From Burkholderia sp. 9120 (GTDB taxonomy: Bacteria > Pseudomonadota > Gammaproteobacteria > Burkholderiales > Burkholderiaceae), in NCBI RefSeq assembly GCF_000745015.1, contig NZ_JQNA01000001.1, forward strand, positions 1,612,001-1,676,000: a stretch of DNA of 64,000 bases, written 5' to 3'. Below, in pieces: positions 29,957 through 39,064 of the stretch. The notes under the pieces are model-generated. The model was not told the DNA's origin, did no database searches, and worked only from the letters and a program-made list of their open reading frames with translations. The first letter of the stretch is position 1, and each line of letters starts with the position of its first letter. Both the position numbers and the translations under genes were made by a program.

Positions 29957-30295
29957 TCACAGATCGAGGATCATTTTCACCGCATATTTCGCGGCTTCCA
30001 TTTCTTCGTCTGTAGCCCGCTCCCCGTTGAACTTGAAGCCCCTAGCCTTGAAGGCAAGCGTGGTGATCTGGTCGACCAGGGCCACACCCGGCCGCGCAAG
30101 ACTGGAGAGCGGTATCTCCGTTTCCCACCCTCTCATCGAAGAGGTGATGGGCAGCCCTGTAACGCGTCCGGTCAGCTCATTGAATTCCAGCGGACTGAGC
30201 ACCAGAACCGCTCGATACCCGTCCTGCTCGTTGCCCCTACTTGGCCCAATGTAGAGCCGGATGATGTCGCCAGCTTCCGGTATGTCGTTCTGCAT
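29957..30295 (-). CDS. mazF: MazF/PemK-type endoribonuclease toxin
   Basis: A 112-residue toxin of the PemK/MazF family that cuts mRNA when its antitoxin is lost. Seen: the N-terminal strand GDIIRLYIGPSRGNEQDGYRAVLVLSP near 9-35, including the QDGYRAVLVLS signature that normally precedes the catalytic Arg, then the PITSSMRGWETEIPL segment with the catalytic Thr/Ser, and the QITTLAFKARGF stretch near 76-87. It begins 6 bp after the antitoxin stop, the usual order, and a strong terminator follows. Its closest type (MazF or ChpB) cannot be fixed by eye. Confidence 0.9.
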   Translation of the reverse strand: MQNDIPEAGDIIRLYIGPSRGNEQDGYRAVLVLSPLEFNELTGRVTGLPITSSMRGWETEIPLSSLARPGVALVDQITTLAFKARGFKFNGERATDEEMEAAKYAVKMILDL

Positions 30296-30301
30296 GCGCT
30301 C

Positions 30302-30589
30302 CTACCATTTGTCGAATCGCGCCGGGTCGTCGGGTCCACCGAGTTCCGAGCCGTGCGGTTCGCCAAAGTCGATCGTCTCGTGCGACACAAGCTTGCTCTC
30401 GCGGAGTTGCTGCAAATAACGTTCGCGCGAGAAACGCCTGATTGCCGTGTGCGGACGAATCGTCACATTCCCGTCCTGCACTTCGACGTCTACTTCCTGA
30501 CCTTCCGTGAAGGCCACCTCGCCGGCGACACTCGCGGGGATCCGAACAGCAAGGCTATTTCCCCAACGCTTTAAGGTTTGAATAGCCAT
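30302..30589 (-). CDS. mazE: MazE-type AbrB-fold antitoxin
   Basis: A 95-residue antitoxin. The first 50 residues are the AbrB/MazE DNA-binding barrel: IQTLKRWGNSLAVRIP near 3-18 followed by FTEGQEVDVEVQDGNVTIRP near 27-46. The rest is charged and likely wraps the toxin. It is the first gene of the pair, so it probably represses its own promoter in 30590-30740, where CGTTGATAC repeats are seen. Confidence 0.9.
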   Translation of the reverse strand: MAIQTLKRWGNSLAVRIPASVAGEVAFTEGQEVDVEVQDGNVTIRPHTAIRRFSRERYLQQLRESKLVSHETIDFGEPHGSELGGPDDPARFDKW

Positions 30590-30913
30590 AAGGTCCGCAC
30601 TCCATCATTCAGAAGCTGCCGGTCAACGCCGCCGGTAACTTCTGACTCTCCGGTTAAAGGGGTCATACGTTGATACTGCGTTGATACACAATCTATCCTA
30701 TGCCTGGATCACCAGTGTGTCAACGTCGTTGATACGGCATACGTACAATCCATTCAGGCCGGTTCCCTTGTATATCCATACAGTATATCTCCGGTCATGC
30801 GTGAACTTCTTCGAATTGCTTGCGGTCTTGAAAGACAGCCGTGTCATGCCCGTGACGCGATCGGCCGATGGCCTTCCAACAGCCCCAAATCGCAACTTCA
30901 AGGAGGTTTCTTG
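30590..30913. other. AT-richer gap between mazE and a small secreted protein gene; CGTTGATAC repeats
   Basis: This 324-bp stretch is visibly less GC-rich than its surroundings and has no convincing gene. CGTTGATAC occurs three times (30668-30676, 30679-30687 and 30727-30735); the last copy is half of an imperfect palindrome at 30717-30735. The mazEF promoter and operator should lie here. The ribosome site AGGAGG of the next gene is at 30901-30906. Confidence 0.55.
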
Positions 30914-31276
30914 ATGAAGTCCCGCACCGCCAAGCTCGCCGCCGCAGCCGCATCCGTCGCCCTCCTGGCCGCCGCATCAGCGCCACCCGCCCAAGCTCAA
31001 GCTCAATCCCAAACCCCACCCGACAGCCAGTGGCGCCCCACTCCGACCACGCTCTCCACGCTCCTGCAGGACGGCTACAAGATCGTCGCCGTCGTCAACA
31101 GCGCGCGCGGCAGCGCCGGGACAGCCGACACGATTTTCGTCCAGCGCGACCAGAGCGCGTTCAAATGCATCGACCCGCAGCCGCCGGAAGCCAGAACGAA
31201 GACGCCAACCACGCCCCCGGTCTGCTACGAACTGGTCCCGCCATCAGGAGCGCCGGTGCCTTCCGAATCGAAGTAG
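30914..31276 (+). CDS. Small secreted protein of unknown function
   Basis: A 120-residue protein with a clear signal peptide (SRTAKLAAAAASVALLAAASAPPAQAQA) and a perfect AGGAGG seven bases before the ATG at 30914. The mature part of about 90 residues has a Pro/Gln-rich start, a central LSTLLQDGYKIVAVVNSARG segment that looks like a short alpha/beta unit, an IFVQRDQSAFKC strand, and a Pro-rich C-terminus with a second Cys (VCYEL). The two Cys could form a disulfide in the periplasm. No family was recognised. It stands alone, convergent with the chemoreceptor gene. Confidence 0.8.
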   Translation: MKSRTAKLAAAAASVALLAAASAPPAQAQAQSQTPPDSQWRPTPTTLSTLLQDGYKIVAVVNSARGSAGTADTIFVQRDQSAFKCIDPQPPEARTKTPTTPPVCYELVPPSGAPVPSESK

Positions 31277-31356
31277 CCGCTACACGCGTAAGCGCATAGC
31301 GCCCTGCCTAACTCATCCGAACAACCATCGGCAAGCGCTAGCCGCCATCGCCCACC

Positions 31357-32937
31357 TCACCCGCGCCCGGCCTCCAGCCTGAAAAACGCGATCGCCTCGT
31401 TGAGCTGCCGCCCCTGACCCTCCAGCGACTGCGAAGCCGCCGCCGCCTCTTCAACCAGCGCGGCGTTCTGCTGCGTCACGGTGTCCATCTGCGTGATCGC
31501 CTGGTTCACCTGCTCGATGCCGCGGCTCTGCTCGCCGGTGGCCGCCGCGATCTCACCCATGATGTCGGTTACGCGCGCCACCGCGTGCGTGACTTCCGCC
31601 ATCGTGCTGCCCGCCTCCTGCGCGAACGACGAACCGTCGCGAATCTTCTCCACCGACGCGTTGATCAGATCCTTGATCTCCTTTGCCGCCACCGACGAAC
31701 GTTGCGCCAGACTGCGCACCTCGCTCGCCACCACGGCGAAGCCGCGCCCCTGCTCGCCCGCGCGCGCCGCCTCGACGGCCGCATTCAGCGCGAGGATATT
31801 GGTTTGAAACGCGATCCCTTCGATGATCCCGGTGATATCCGCGATCTTCGCCGAGCTCGCGCTGATGTCGCCCATCGTGCCCACCACGCGGCTCACCACC
31901 TCGTTGCCCTTCTGCGCGATCTCCGACGCGTTGGTCGACAACACGCTCGCCTGCTGCGCGCTATCGGCGTTATGACGCACGGTCGCGGTCAGTTCCTCCA
32001 TGCTCGACGCGGTCTGCTGCAACGACGACGCCTGCTGCTCCGTCCGCGACGACAGGTCCACATTGCCCGCGGCAATCTGACTCGAGCCGGTCGCGATGCT
32101 ATCCGCGGCAAAGCGCACCTGGCCGATCAGCGTGACGAGGCTCTGCTGCATCGCGCCCATCGACGCCAGCACACTGCCCTCCGGCGCCTGCCGCGCCCCC
32201 GCCACCGGACTCAGATCGCCCTTGGCGACCCGCTGCGTGACTTCGCTCAATGCCGCAGGCTCATCGCCCAACGCACGCGTCAGGCCACGCGTAATCAGCA
32301 CGCCGGCAATCGCCGCCACGCCGGTCGCGAGCAGGCAGATCGCAATCAGCAGATTGCGCTGCCGGGTATTGCGCGCGTCCGCATCCTGCACGCTCTGTTC
32401 GGCCTGGCTGTGCGTGTAATCGACGTAGTCGTTGGTGGATTTGATCAGCGCCGCCAGCAACGGACGGCATTCGTCGTTGATCTTGGCAACCGCTTCGTCG
32501 CGCTTGCCGTCCGTTGCGAGCGCAACGATGCCTTGCGCGACCGGCGTGTACGCTGCCTCGACGCGGCTCATCTCGGCGACCAGCTCGCGCGCTTTGCCGG
32601 ACGCGTCGGCGGCGGTGTCAACCATCTGCCTGAGTTTGGCGAGGCGCGTCTGCACGTCCTGCTGGGCTTGTGCCTCGGCAGTCTTCTCGACCTCGAAGTC
32701 TTGCGGCTTCGTGGCCAGCGCCATGTTGCGGGCCGCAATGGCGCGGCGATCGACCGCGGTACGCACCCGTGACGCCAGTTCGGCGCGCGCGCTGATACCG
32801 GAGACGTAATCCGCGAACCGCTGGTCCGCATCGTTGAGAGAATTGACCGCCAGGCCTGACACGAGCAGGACGCTTGCCGCGAGTACCCCGAAGGCCGTCG
32901 CAAGCCTGGCTTTGACGGTGAGCTGTTTATTGTTCAT
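31357..32937 (-). CDS. Methyl-accepting chemotaxis protein
   Basis: A 526-residue chemoreceptor. TM1 is at about 10-30, followed by a periplasmic four-helix sensor of the Tar/MCP type with a possible ligand region, TM2 near 190-212 ([20 protein letters not shown]), HAMP, and a long coiled-coil signalling domain. The tip is intact: [31 protein letters not shown]. Methylation-type Gln/Glu sites are seen ([17 protein letters not shown]). The C-terminus ends FFRLEAGRG without the NWETF-type pentapeptide, so it probably depends on other receptors for methylation. The ATG at 32937 gives the normal short N-tail. The ligand is unknown. Confidence 0.93.
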   Translation of the reverse strand: MNNKQLTVKARLATAFGVLAASVLLVSGLAVNSLNDADQRFADYVSGISARAELASRVRTAVDRRAIAARNMALATKPQDFEVEKTAEAQAQQDVQTRLAKLRQMVDTAADASGKARELVAEMSRVEAAYTPVAQGIVALATDGKRDEAVAKINDECRPLLAALIKSTNDYVDYTHSQAEQSVQDADARNTRQRNLLIAICLLATGVAAIAGVLITRGLTRALGDEPAALSEVTQRVAKGDLSPVAGARQAPEGSVLASMGAMQQSLVTLIGQVRFAADSIATGSSQIAAGNVDLSSRTEQQASSLQQTASSMEELTATVRHNADSAQQASVLSTNASEIAQKGNEVVSRVVGTMGDISASSAKIADITGIIEGIAFQTNILALNAAVEAARAGEQGRGFAVVASEVRSLAQRSSVAAKEIKDLINASVEKIRDGSSFAQEAGSTMAEVTHAVARVTDIMGEIAAATGEQSRGIEQVNQAITQMDTVTQQNAALVEEAAAASQSLEGQGRQLNEAIAFFRLEAGRG

Positions 32938-33270
32938 TGGTTTGGTCTTTGATGGACGGCTTGGTAAGCGAAAAGAGAGGCCGTCCACTGGCTCTTTCCG
33001 TCTACGGGTAACCACGGGTAGCGCGTTGCGCGTCAACGGTGATCCGAACATGCAGGCGGCATTATCCACGCGAAAGCAGCGGGCGAAAAAAATGTTGGAA
33101 ATCAGATACAAAGCGGCGTATCGCGACGTCGGGTCACACGACAGTCAGCATCCGTTGGGATAAAAAAAAGGGAGTCAGCCCTCGCTGACTCCCTGAAGTG
33201 CCACTTCTCGCGCTATTCGCGCGCTGCTGCTGTTGCTTGCTCGCTGCCGTTACTGCTCCAATCCGTTCGC
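32938..33270. other. Gap between the phospholipase and chemoreceptor genes
   Basis: 333 bp. It contains the terminator of the phospholipase operon (33162-33194) and, nearer the receptor, the presumed receptor promoter on the minus strand. A frame extends upstream of the receptor start but has no ribosome site or similarity. No gene was seen. Confidence 0.5.
33162..33194 (-). terminator. Terminator after the phospholipase C operon
   Basis: Perfect 11-bp stem AGGGAGTCAGC (33169-33179) with GCTGACTCCCT (33184-33194), loop CCTC, and eight T on the minus strand. Confidence 0.92.
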
Positions 33271-35409
33271 TTAGCTCGCCACACCCATCGCCGGATCGCT
33301 GATGCTGTCCTTGCCGGTTTCCACGCGGCCGGCAAAGCGCCGCGAGAAGCCGCCCGCCATCGTCAGCGTGAAGTCGTACCAGCCGCCGGCAGCGCCGACC
33401 GACCAGTACGGCTCGACCTGCATCCCCGCCGGCACCGCGTAGGTCCACGGACCGTCGCTGCGATACGCGTTCGACGTGACCGTCACGTTGGCGGCCGCAT
33501 TACCGACGTTCATGATCGTCAGATACACCGCGTTGTTGTTCACGTCGTAGCAGACCCGCACTTCCGGATTCGGCCCGGTCGCGACGCTCGCCACATTGCC
33601 CTGGAACGCGCGATGAAAACCGTTCGGCCCGAGCACCCACAGGCTGTAATTGCCTTGATCATCGGTGAGCGCGCTCCACGAATCCGACAGTTCCTTGCCG
33701 GCTTCGACGGTGTACCGCCGCGGCACGCGGTCGAGATGCAACTGGTCGTACACATGGAACACCGCGCCGGCCGTACCGGTATTGCTGAAGATCAGCCAGA
33801 TCAGGCCGTCCTGCGTATCCGCATTGGCGCTCACGTGCAACAGATACGGCAGCGCGCGCGACGGCCGCGACATCAACGCCTGGGTCGGCATCTGCTGGCT
33901 CGCCGCCGCCGGCACGGGCACCGCGCCGAGCGCGCTCTGCTGCACGTTCTGCGCGTCGGCCTGGGCCTTGGTCGGCGCGGGCAGCGCCGCCACCGGCGCA
34001 TCGTTCGGATTGCGGAAATTGAACGTCGAGGTCAGGTCGCCGCACACCGCGCGCCGCCACGGACTGATGTTGGTTTCAGTCACCCCGAAGCGTTGCTCGA
34101 GAAAGCGCAGCACCGAGGTATGGTCGAACACCTGCGAGTTGACCCAGCCGCCGGTGCTCCACGGCGACACGACGAACATCGGCACGCGCGGCCCCGGTCC
34201 GAAGGTCTGACCATCCGGCACGAGCGGCGACGAATCGCCCGACGGGTTGGTTTTCGTAAAGTACTCGTACTGCGCGTTGACCGTCGTTTTACCGGCGAAG
34301 GTGCCGTCGGCATTTTTGGTCGGCGCGTCCGGCGGCGGCATGTGGTCGAAGAAGCAGTCGTTCTCGTCGTAATTGACGAACAGTACGGTCTTGCTCCACA
34401 CGTCGGGATTCGCGGTCAACGTATCGAGCAGCAGTTGCAGGTAGTAGCCGCCCTGCCCCGGCGTCGACGCGCCCGGATGTTCGCAGTACGCCTGCGGCGA
34501 CACGATCCAGCTCACCTGCGGCATCTGTCCCGCCGCGATGTCGTCTTTCAGCGATTGCAGGAAGCCGCCGTCGGGCATGGTATTGCCGATGCCCTTGTAC
34601 AGCGGCGCCACCGCTTCGAGCGACTGCGTGTACGGCAGCAGCGGCGAACCCGGCAGCGTCTCGTTGACCTTGCGATAGGTCGCGAAGCCGGCGAGCGAGT
34701 TGTCGGTGTAGTTGTCCGGCATGTTCTGGTAGACCTTCCAGCTCACGCCCGCCGCTTGCAGACGTTCGGGATACGTCGTCCACGTGAGGCCGGTCGCGGA
34801 TGCGCCGAGGCCGTCCCAGCCGTCGTTGTTGACCACCGGATTGGAGCCTGCGCTCGCGCCGTTGGTGCCGGTCCACAGGAAGATGCGGTTCGAGTTGGTG
34901 CCGCCATGGAGCGAGCAGTGATAGGCGTCGCAGATCGTGAACGCATTTGCCAGCGCCACATGGAACGGCAGGTCGGACTGGTTCAGATAACCCATCGACA
35001 CATCGCCCTTGGCTTTCGGCCATTGCGTCATGCGTCCGCTGTCCCACGCCGCGTGCGCGTCGGTCCACGAGTGCGGACCGCCCGCGAGCAACGCGTTGCC
35101 CTTGGTGCTGTCGAGGTAAAACGGCAGCACGGTGCGGGTGCCGTCGTTCTGCTGGAACACGGTCGTGCCGCCAGGCTGCGGAATCGTGAAGCGGTCGCTA
35201 AAACCACGCACGCCCGGCAGCGTGCCGAAGTAATGGTCGAACGAGCGGTTCTCCTGCATGAAGATCACGACGTGCTGCACGTCGTTGATGGTGCCGGTCG
35301 CGTTGTTCGCGGGAATCGCAAGCGCGCGGCGAATCGCGGGCGGAAACAGGCTCAGCGCGGCAGCGCCCGCGGCGCTGCGCAGGAAAGTACGGCGGTCCAG
35401 TGAGGTCAT
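33271..35409 (-). CDS. Tat-exported phosphocholine-type phospholipase C
   Basis: A 712-residue enzyme of the bacterial phospholipase C/acid phosphatase superfamily (PlcH/PlcN group), which cleaves phosphatidylcholine-like lipids outside the cytoplasm. The N-terminus carries a twin-arginine signal (LDRRTFLRSAAGAAALSLF near 4-22). The catalytic segment with ENRSFDHYFG is at 53-62, and the THPLTG-like metal segments are replaced by YVNYDENDCFFDHMPPP near 340-356, with HTSVLRFLEQRFG near 430-442. Two C-terminal beta-rich repeats of the DUF756 kind follow after residue 530. The upstream frame is not used. It is the last gene of a unit with two lipoproteins; a strong terminator follows. Note a repressed or phosphate-linked promoter was not seen. 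Confidence 0.9.
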   Translation of the reverse strand: MTSLDRRTFLRSAAGAAALSLFPPAIRRALAIPANNATGTINDVQHVVIFMQENRSFDHYFGTLPGVRGFSDRFTIPQPGGTTVFQQNDGTRTVLPFYLDSTKGNALLAGGPHSWTDAHAAWDSGRMTQWPKAKGDVSMGYLNQSDLPFHVALANAFTICDAYHCSLHGGTNSNRIFLWTGTNGASAGSNPVVNNDGWDGLGASATGLTWTTYPERLQAAGVSWKVYQNMPDNYTDNSLAGFATYRKVNETLPGSPLLPYTQSLEAVAPLYKGIGNTMPDGGFLQSLKDDIAAGQMPQVSWIVSPQAYCEHPGASTPGQGGYYLQLLLDTLTANPDVWSKTVLFVNYDENDCFFDHMPPPDAPTKNADGTFAGKTTVNAQYEYFTKTNPSGDSSPLVPDGQTFGPGPRVPMFVVSPWSTGGWVNSQVFDHTSVLRFLEQRFGVTETNISPWRRAVCGDLTSTFNFRNPNDAPVAALPAPTKAQADAQNVQQSALGAVPVPAAASQQMPTQALMSRPSRALPYLLHVSANADTQDGLIWLIFSNTGTAGAVFHVYDQLHLDRVPRRYTVEAGKELSDSWSALTDDQGNYSLWVLGPNGFHRAFQGNVASVATGPNPEVRVCYDVNNNAVYLTIMNVGNAAANVTVTSNAYRSDGPWTYAVPAGMQVEPYWSVGAAGGWYDFTLTMAGGFSRRFAGRVETGKDSISDPAMGVAS

Positions 35410-35455
35410 GTTGGGCGTGTTGGGGTCGTCGTCGGAATGGGGGCGCGCACGTGGG

Positions 35456-35851
35456 TCACGGCGCGCAGACGAGTTGCGTGTTCTGCAACGGCTGCACGGC
35501 ACTCGCGCCCAACGCGGCGCAGGCGCCGGAAGCGGGCGCGGCGACGATCGGCACCGCCGCGCTCGCGCCGCCCGCGCCGGCCGCCGCGTTGTTCGCGGCA
35601 GCGGGACTGCCGCTGGAAGCGCTTGAACCGCTTGCACTGCTGCCGTTCGAGCTGCCGTCGCAACCGGCCAGCGCGACGCAGCACAGCGCGCACAAGGCCG
35701 CGGCGCTCAGCAGGCCGCGCTTGCGCGCCGGCCCGTGACGCGTGCCGGCTGCGGGCATCTCACAGACCGCCTGCGCGCCGCGCGTCTTGCGCGGCTTATG
35801 CAGCCGCTCATGCGACGGCTGCGCGTTCGGGAAAGAACGTGTCGGGTTCAT
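35456..35851 (-). CDS. Small Ser/Ala-rich lipoprotein between phosphatase and phospholipase
   Basis: A 131-residue predicted lipoprotein. An unusual 40-residue basic N-tail (with PRKTRGAQAV and PARKRG) is followed by the hydrophobic stretch LLSAAALCALCCVALAGC, ending in a lipobox at about residue 64. The mature part is Ser/Gly/Ala-rich, with two more Cys (GACAAL and LVCAP), and has no enzymatic motif. The ATG at 35851 has CGGAG 8-9 bp upstream; a later Met (MPAAG) would shorten the basic tail. It lies 13 bp after the phosphatase-like gene and 46 bp before the phospholipase, so it is probably co-transcribed. Function unknown. Confidence 0.75.
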   Translation of the reverse strand: MNPTRSFPNAQPSHERLHKPRKTRGAQAVCEMPAAGTRHGPARKRGLLSAAALCALCCVALAGCDGSSNGSSASGSSASSGSPAAANNAAAGAGGASAAVPIVAAPASGACAALGASAVQPLQNTQLVCAP

Positions 35852-35864
35852 CGCGAGACTCCGG

Positions 35865-37979
35865 TTAGTGAGTGAGCGTGGACAGCGGCTGCCCCGAACC
35901 GAACACCGATTGCAACTCGGTCTCGGTGACGACACGGGTCCACAGCGCGAGGTCGCTGAACGCCTGCACGTCCGGCGGCGTGGCCGCGCACTTGCCGACG
36001 GTGTACGGCGGCGTGTCGTTACAGGCATTCATGTAGTAGTGGCCGGTGCCGTCCTCGTTCAGCCCGAACACGCCGAGACCCGGCAGCTTGGCGATGTTCA
36101 CGCTCAAGGTCTGGGCCAGCACCTTCTGCTCGCCGAGCACCGGATCGAACACGTAGGCGTTGATCTGCTTCGCCGCCGTGTCGATGGTGAGTGCGAGATA
36201 GGTCCACTTGTTCGCGCTGACATTCAGGCTGTTGATGTCGTTACGCGTGCTGCCGTCGCCGAGATTGAAGCGGATGTTGCAGCTCGCGCTCGAGCCCGGG
36301 AACAGACCGATCGCGATGCCCGCATTGCCGCCCGAGTAGTAGTTCTTGTTCGAGAAGATCGGCGTGCCGTTGCCCGTCAGATTCGCGCAGGACGTGTAGA
36401 ACCAGAAGCCGATCGTGAACTGCGCGTGCGTCGTTACGTCGTTGGTCTGCGTCAGCTTGTAGCCGTCGAAGCCGTTGGTGTCGACCGTATGCGTGTCGAT
36501 CTGCAGCCCCTTGCCGCCGAACGGATCGGTGAACAGCGAGCCGCCGTCGGCGTCCGCGGCCCACGGGCCCATCGTGCTGGCGTTCAGGCGATCGACCGGC
36601 GGCAACGCGCCGAACGGGTAGTAGCTGCTCAAACCGTTGGTCAGCGTCGTCGCGAGCGGCGGCGGGGGCGGCGGAGGCGGCGGCGGTTGCACGTAGACGA
36701 CCTGCGTAATCGTCGCGAGCGGCGCGCTGCCGGCCACGACCGTGTAATTGAACGGATAGACGCCCGTTGCGGTCAGGCCGAGCTGGCTGTCGGTGTAGGT
36801 CGCGGTGCCGGCGGGCAGGCTGGCAATCACCGTGCCGTTGCGCAGCACGCTGATCGCACCGCTGGCCGGCGCGCTCCACGTCAGCACGAGACTGGCGTTG
36901 TCGCTGCCGGTCGTACCGATCAAGAGCGACACGGGCGTCGCGCCGATCAGTTGACCGCCGTCGAGCGCATAGGTCGCGGCGGCCGGCAGCGCGCTCTGAT
37001 AAGCGAGCAGCGTCGGGGTGACGTCGGCGATGCTGGCGCGCGTGTAGAGCGCGGCCATCGTCGACGGCGCGGTCGTGTTGCCCAAGCGTGCGTTTGGCGC
37101 CTGATTCAGCGCGATGAAGCTGGTCGATTCGAGCGGCAGCGGCAAACCGTCGGTGCCGCCGGCCGCGTTCAAACCGTGGCTGCTGGTCACCACGACCAGC
37201 CAGTTTTCATTGCTGCGTTTGGCGGTTTCGGCGACCAGCGTGCCGAGCGCGCCGTCCAGTTGCGTCAGCGTGCTCGCGTAGTTCGTCGACGACAGGCCGG
37301 CGTTGAGCGCCGCGTCCTGCGCCGAATGATATTGCGCGACCACCAGCGAATAGCCGTTGTCGATCATGCTCACGCCGTTCTGCGTGACGCAGGCGTCGAC
37401 GGAGGCGCAGTTCACCAGCGTGTCGAGATTGCCGGCGTTCTGATCCGGCGTCAGCAGCGAAGCGAGGCCGTTCGAATCGACGGCCGCGCCCATCGTGCCG
37501 AAGCCCGCGGTCTTGAGAAGCTGGAATACGGTGCTGCTGTGCGAGGCCTGATTCGGCGCGTCGGAGTTGATCTGGTGACGATCGGCCCAGGTGCCCGTCA
37601 GGATGCTCGCCCAGCCGGGTGTGTCGAGATTCGGTTGCTGCGACAGCGTGCCGTTGACGCCGCCGCTGTAGGCGGGCGCCACGGTCAGCTTCGCGAGATT
37701 CGGCAAGGTGCCGCCGGCAATGCCCGCGCTCAACGCGTTGTAGGTCACGCCATCCAGTTCGACCAGCAGCATTTTCTTCGCTGCGGGACCGGTGGCCGCC
37801 GGCGTGCTCGCCGGCGTGCCGGGTTGCGTGTTCGCCGCGCCGCTGCCCGAGGTGCCGCCGGAACCGCTGCCGCCCGATTGCGACACGCCGCCACCGCAAC
37901 CGCTCAAGCTCGCCGTAGCGCTGAGCGCGCCGAGCAGCGCCAGTCCGCAGGCCAATTGCACGACGGTGTGCCGTCTCAT
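35865..37979 (-). CDS. Lipoprotein with alkaline-phosphatase-fold domain and C-terminal LamG-like domain
   Basis: A 704-residue predicted outer-membrane or periplasmic lipoprotein. The signal ends with the lipobox LSGC (Cys28) and a Gly/Ser/Thr-rich linker. Residues of about 68-345 match the alkaline-phosphatase/nucleotide pyrophosphatase fold: KKMLLVELDGVTYNAL at the metal-binding strand, TPGWASILTGTWADRH near 120-135 (the position of the nucleophile Thr or Ser), and VVTSSHGLN near 250 as late metal ligand. A short Fn3-like section follows, then a run of ten Pro near 430-440, then a concanavalin/LamG-like domain (450-690). It is the first gene of the unit with a lipoprotein and phospholipase C. 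Substrate unknown. Confidence 0.8.
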   Translation of the reverse strand: MRRHTVVQLACGLALLGALSATASLSGCGGGVSQSGGSGSGGTSGSGAANTQPGTPASTPAATGPAAKKMLLVELDGVTYNALSAGIAGGTLPNLAKLTVAPAYSGGVNGTLSQQPNLDTPGWASILTGTWADRHQINSDAPNQASHSSTVFQLLKTAGFGTMGAAVDSNGLASLLTPDQNAGNLDTLVNCASVDACVTQNGVSMIDNGYSLVVAQYHSAQDAALNAGLSSTNYASTLTQLDGALGTLVAETAKRSNENWLVVVTSSHGLNAAGGTDGLPLPLESTSFIALNQAPNARLGNTTAPSTMAALYTRASIADVTPTLLAYQSALPAAATYALDGGQLIGATPVSLLIGTTGSDNASLVLTWSAPASGAISVLRNGTVIASLPAGTATYTDSQLGLTATGVYPFNYTVVAGSAPLATITQVVYVQPPPPPPPPPPLATTLTNGLSSYYPFGALPPVDRLNASTMGPWAADADGGSLFTDPFGGKGLQIDTHTVDTNGFDGYKLTQTNDVTTHAQFTIGFWFYTSCANLTGNGTPIFSNKNYYSGGNAGIAIGLFPGSSASCNIRFNLGDGSTRNDINSLNVSANKWTYLALTIDTAAKQINAYVFDPVLGEQKVLAQTLSVNIAKLPGLGVFGLNEDGTGHYYMNACNDTPPYTVGKCAATPPDVQAFSDLALWTRVVTETELQSVFGSGQPLSTLTH

Positions 37980-38167
37980 GTTCGTCCCCTCTCCGATGCC
38001 GATGTGCGCCGGACCATCCGGCGAATCGATGCAACGATAGGGACCGCGGGCGACGCGGGTATGTCGTTCTACGCAAGCTGGCCGATACCGGCATCAGCAA
38101 TTTTGTGAGGGCGGTTTTTTGCGGGCGATGCCTGAAGCTACGTCTTCATTCCGGTTCGTGAAGCGTG

Positions 38168-39031
38168 TTAAGCCGGCGCGTCGATGTTAGCCATGAACGA
38201 CGTGATCAACCGCGAGCCCGCGCGCGCCTGCAGGTGATACAGATATTCCTGCAGGATCGGCGCGTCGGATTCGAGCGGCAGTTGCCGCAGATCCGGATGC
38301 GCCGGCGCTTCGCCGACCGGCATCAGCGTGCAGCCCATGTTGTGACGGATCGCTTCGTAAATCGCTTCGCGGCTGCCGATTTCGATCAGCATCGCGGGTT
38401 CGAGACCGATGCGTTTGAGCGCGGTCTCGGTCGCCTCGCGCGTGCGCGAACCGGGCTCGCGCAACAGCAGCGTATGGGCGGCGACGTCGGCGAGACGCAC
38501 CACTTTCTGCGCCGCCAGCGGATGCCGGCAATGCGCGACCACCACGAGCGGATCGTCGGCGATCGTACGGCGTGCGAAACGCGGATCGTCGACACGTTGC
38601 GACGACACCGCGAGATCGACGCGAAAGTCGAGCAACGCGTCGAGAATCTGCTGCGAGTTGCCGATCTCGATGTGAATCTTCACAGCCGGATACTGCCGAT
38701 GAAACGCCGCAATGGCCGGCAGAATGTAGTACGGCCCGGTCGCACCGACCCGCAGATTGCCGGCCGCCAGTTCGCGTTCGTTGCGCAGCGTGAAATCGAT
38801 ATCGCTTTCGGTTTGCTGCATCCGGTCGATCAACGGCATCAGCGCCGCGCCCGCGTCGGTCAGATCGAAGCGGCTGCCCCGCCGGTGGAACAGTTCGACG
38901 CCGTACTGCTTTTCGAGTTGCTGGATCCGCGCGGTGATGGTCGGCTGGCTGACTTCGAGGCGCTTTGCCGCCGCCGTCACGCTGCCCTGCCGGACGGTTT
39001 CATAAAAGGCAACCAGAAGCGGAGCGAGCAT
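38168..39031 (-). CDS. LysR-family regulator
   Basis: A 287-residue LTTR. The winged helix covers residues 1-60 (VRQGSVTAAAKRLEVSQPTITARIQQLEKQYGVELFHRRG). The effector domain starts with LRVGATGPYYILPAIAAFHRQYP near 93-115 and has the typical AVSSQRVDDPR hinge. The pattern recalls regulators annotated with aminoethylphosphonate catabolism, but I cannot confirm that. It is immediately upstream of the phosphatase/phospholipase unit in the same direction (188 bp gap), so it may control it. A long imperfect palindrome lies 34 bp upstream of its start, a possible autoregulatory site. Confidence 0.9.
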   Translation of the reverse strand: MLAPLLVAFYETVRQGSVTAAAKRLEVSQPTITARIQQLEKQYGVELFHRRGSRFDLTDAGAALMPLIDRMQQTESDIDFTLRNERELAAGNLRVGATGPYYILPAIAAFHRQYPAVKIHIEIGNSQQILDALLDFRVDLAVSSQRVDDPRFARRTIADDPLVVVAHCRHPLAAQKVVRLADVAAHTLLLREPGSRTREATETALKRIGLEPAMLIEIGSREAIYEAIRHNMGCTLMPVGEAPAHPDLRQLPLESDAPILQEYLYHLQARAGSRLITSFMANIDAPA

Positions 39032-39064
39032 GGAAGGCCAGAGGGAAAACTTCCAATTTATTAC

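Noticed and set aside
30681..30914. Overlapping 77-codon plus and 67-codon minus frames in the gap after mazE
   Set aside because: No ribosome sites, no recognisable fold, and they overlap each other; a short toxin-like relic could not be supported.
33613..35403. 596-codon plus-strand frame opposite the phospholipase gene
   Set aside because: Antisense shadow with Arg/His-rich composition and no family features.
35742..38108. 788-codon plus-strand frame opposite the phosphatase/LamG gene
   Set aside because: It lies antisense to a well-supported gene, is extremely Arg/Ala-rich, and comes from GC-rich codon bias.
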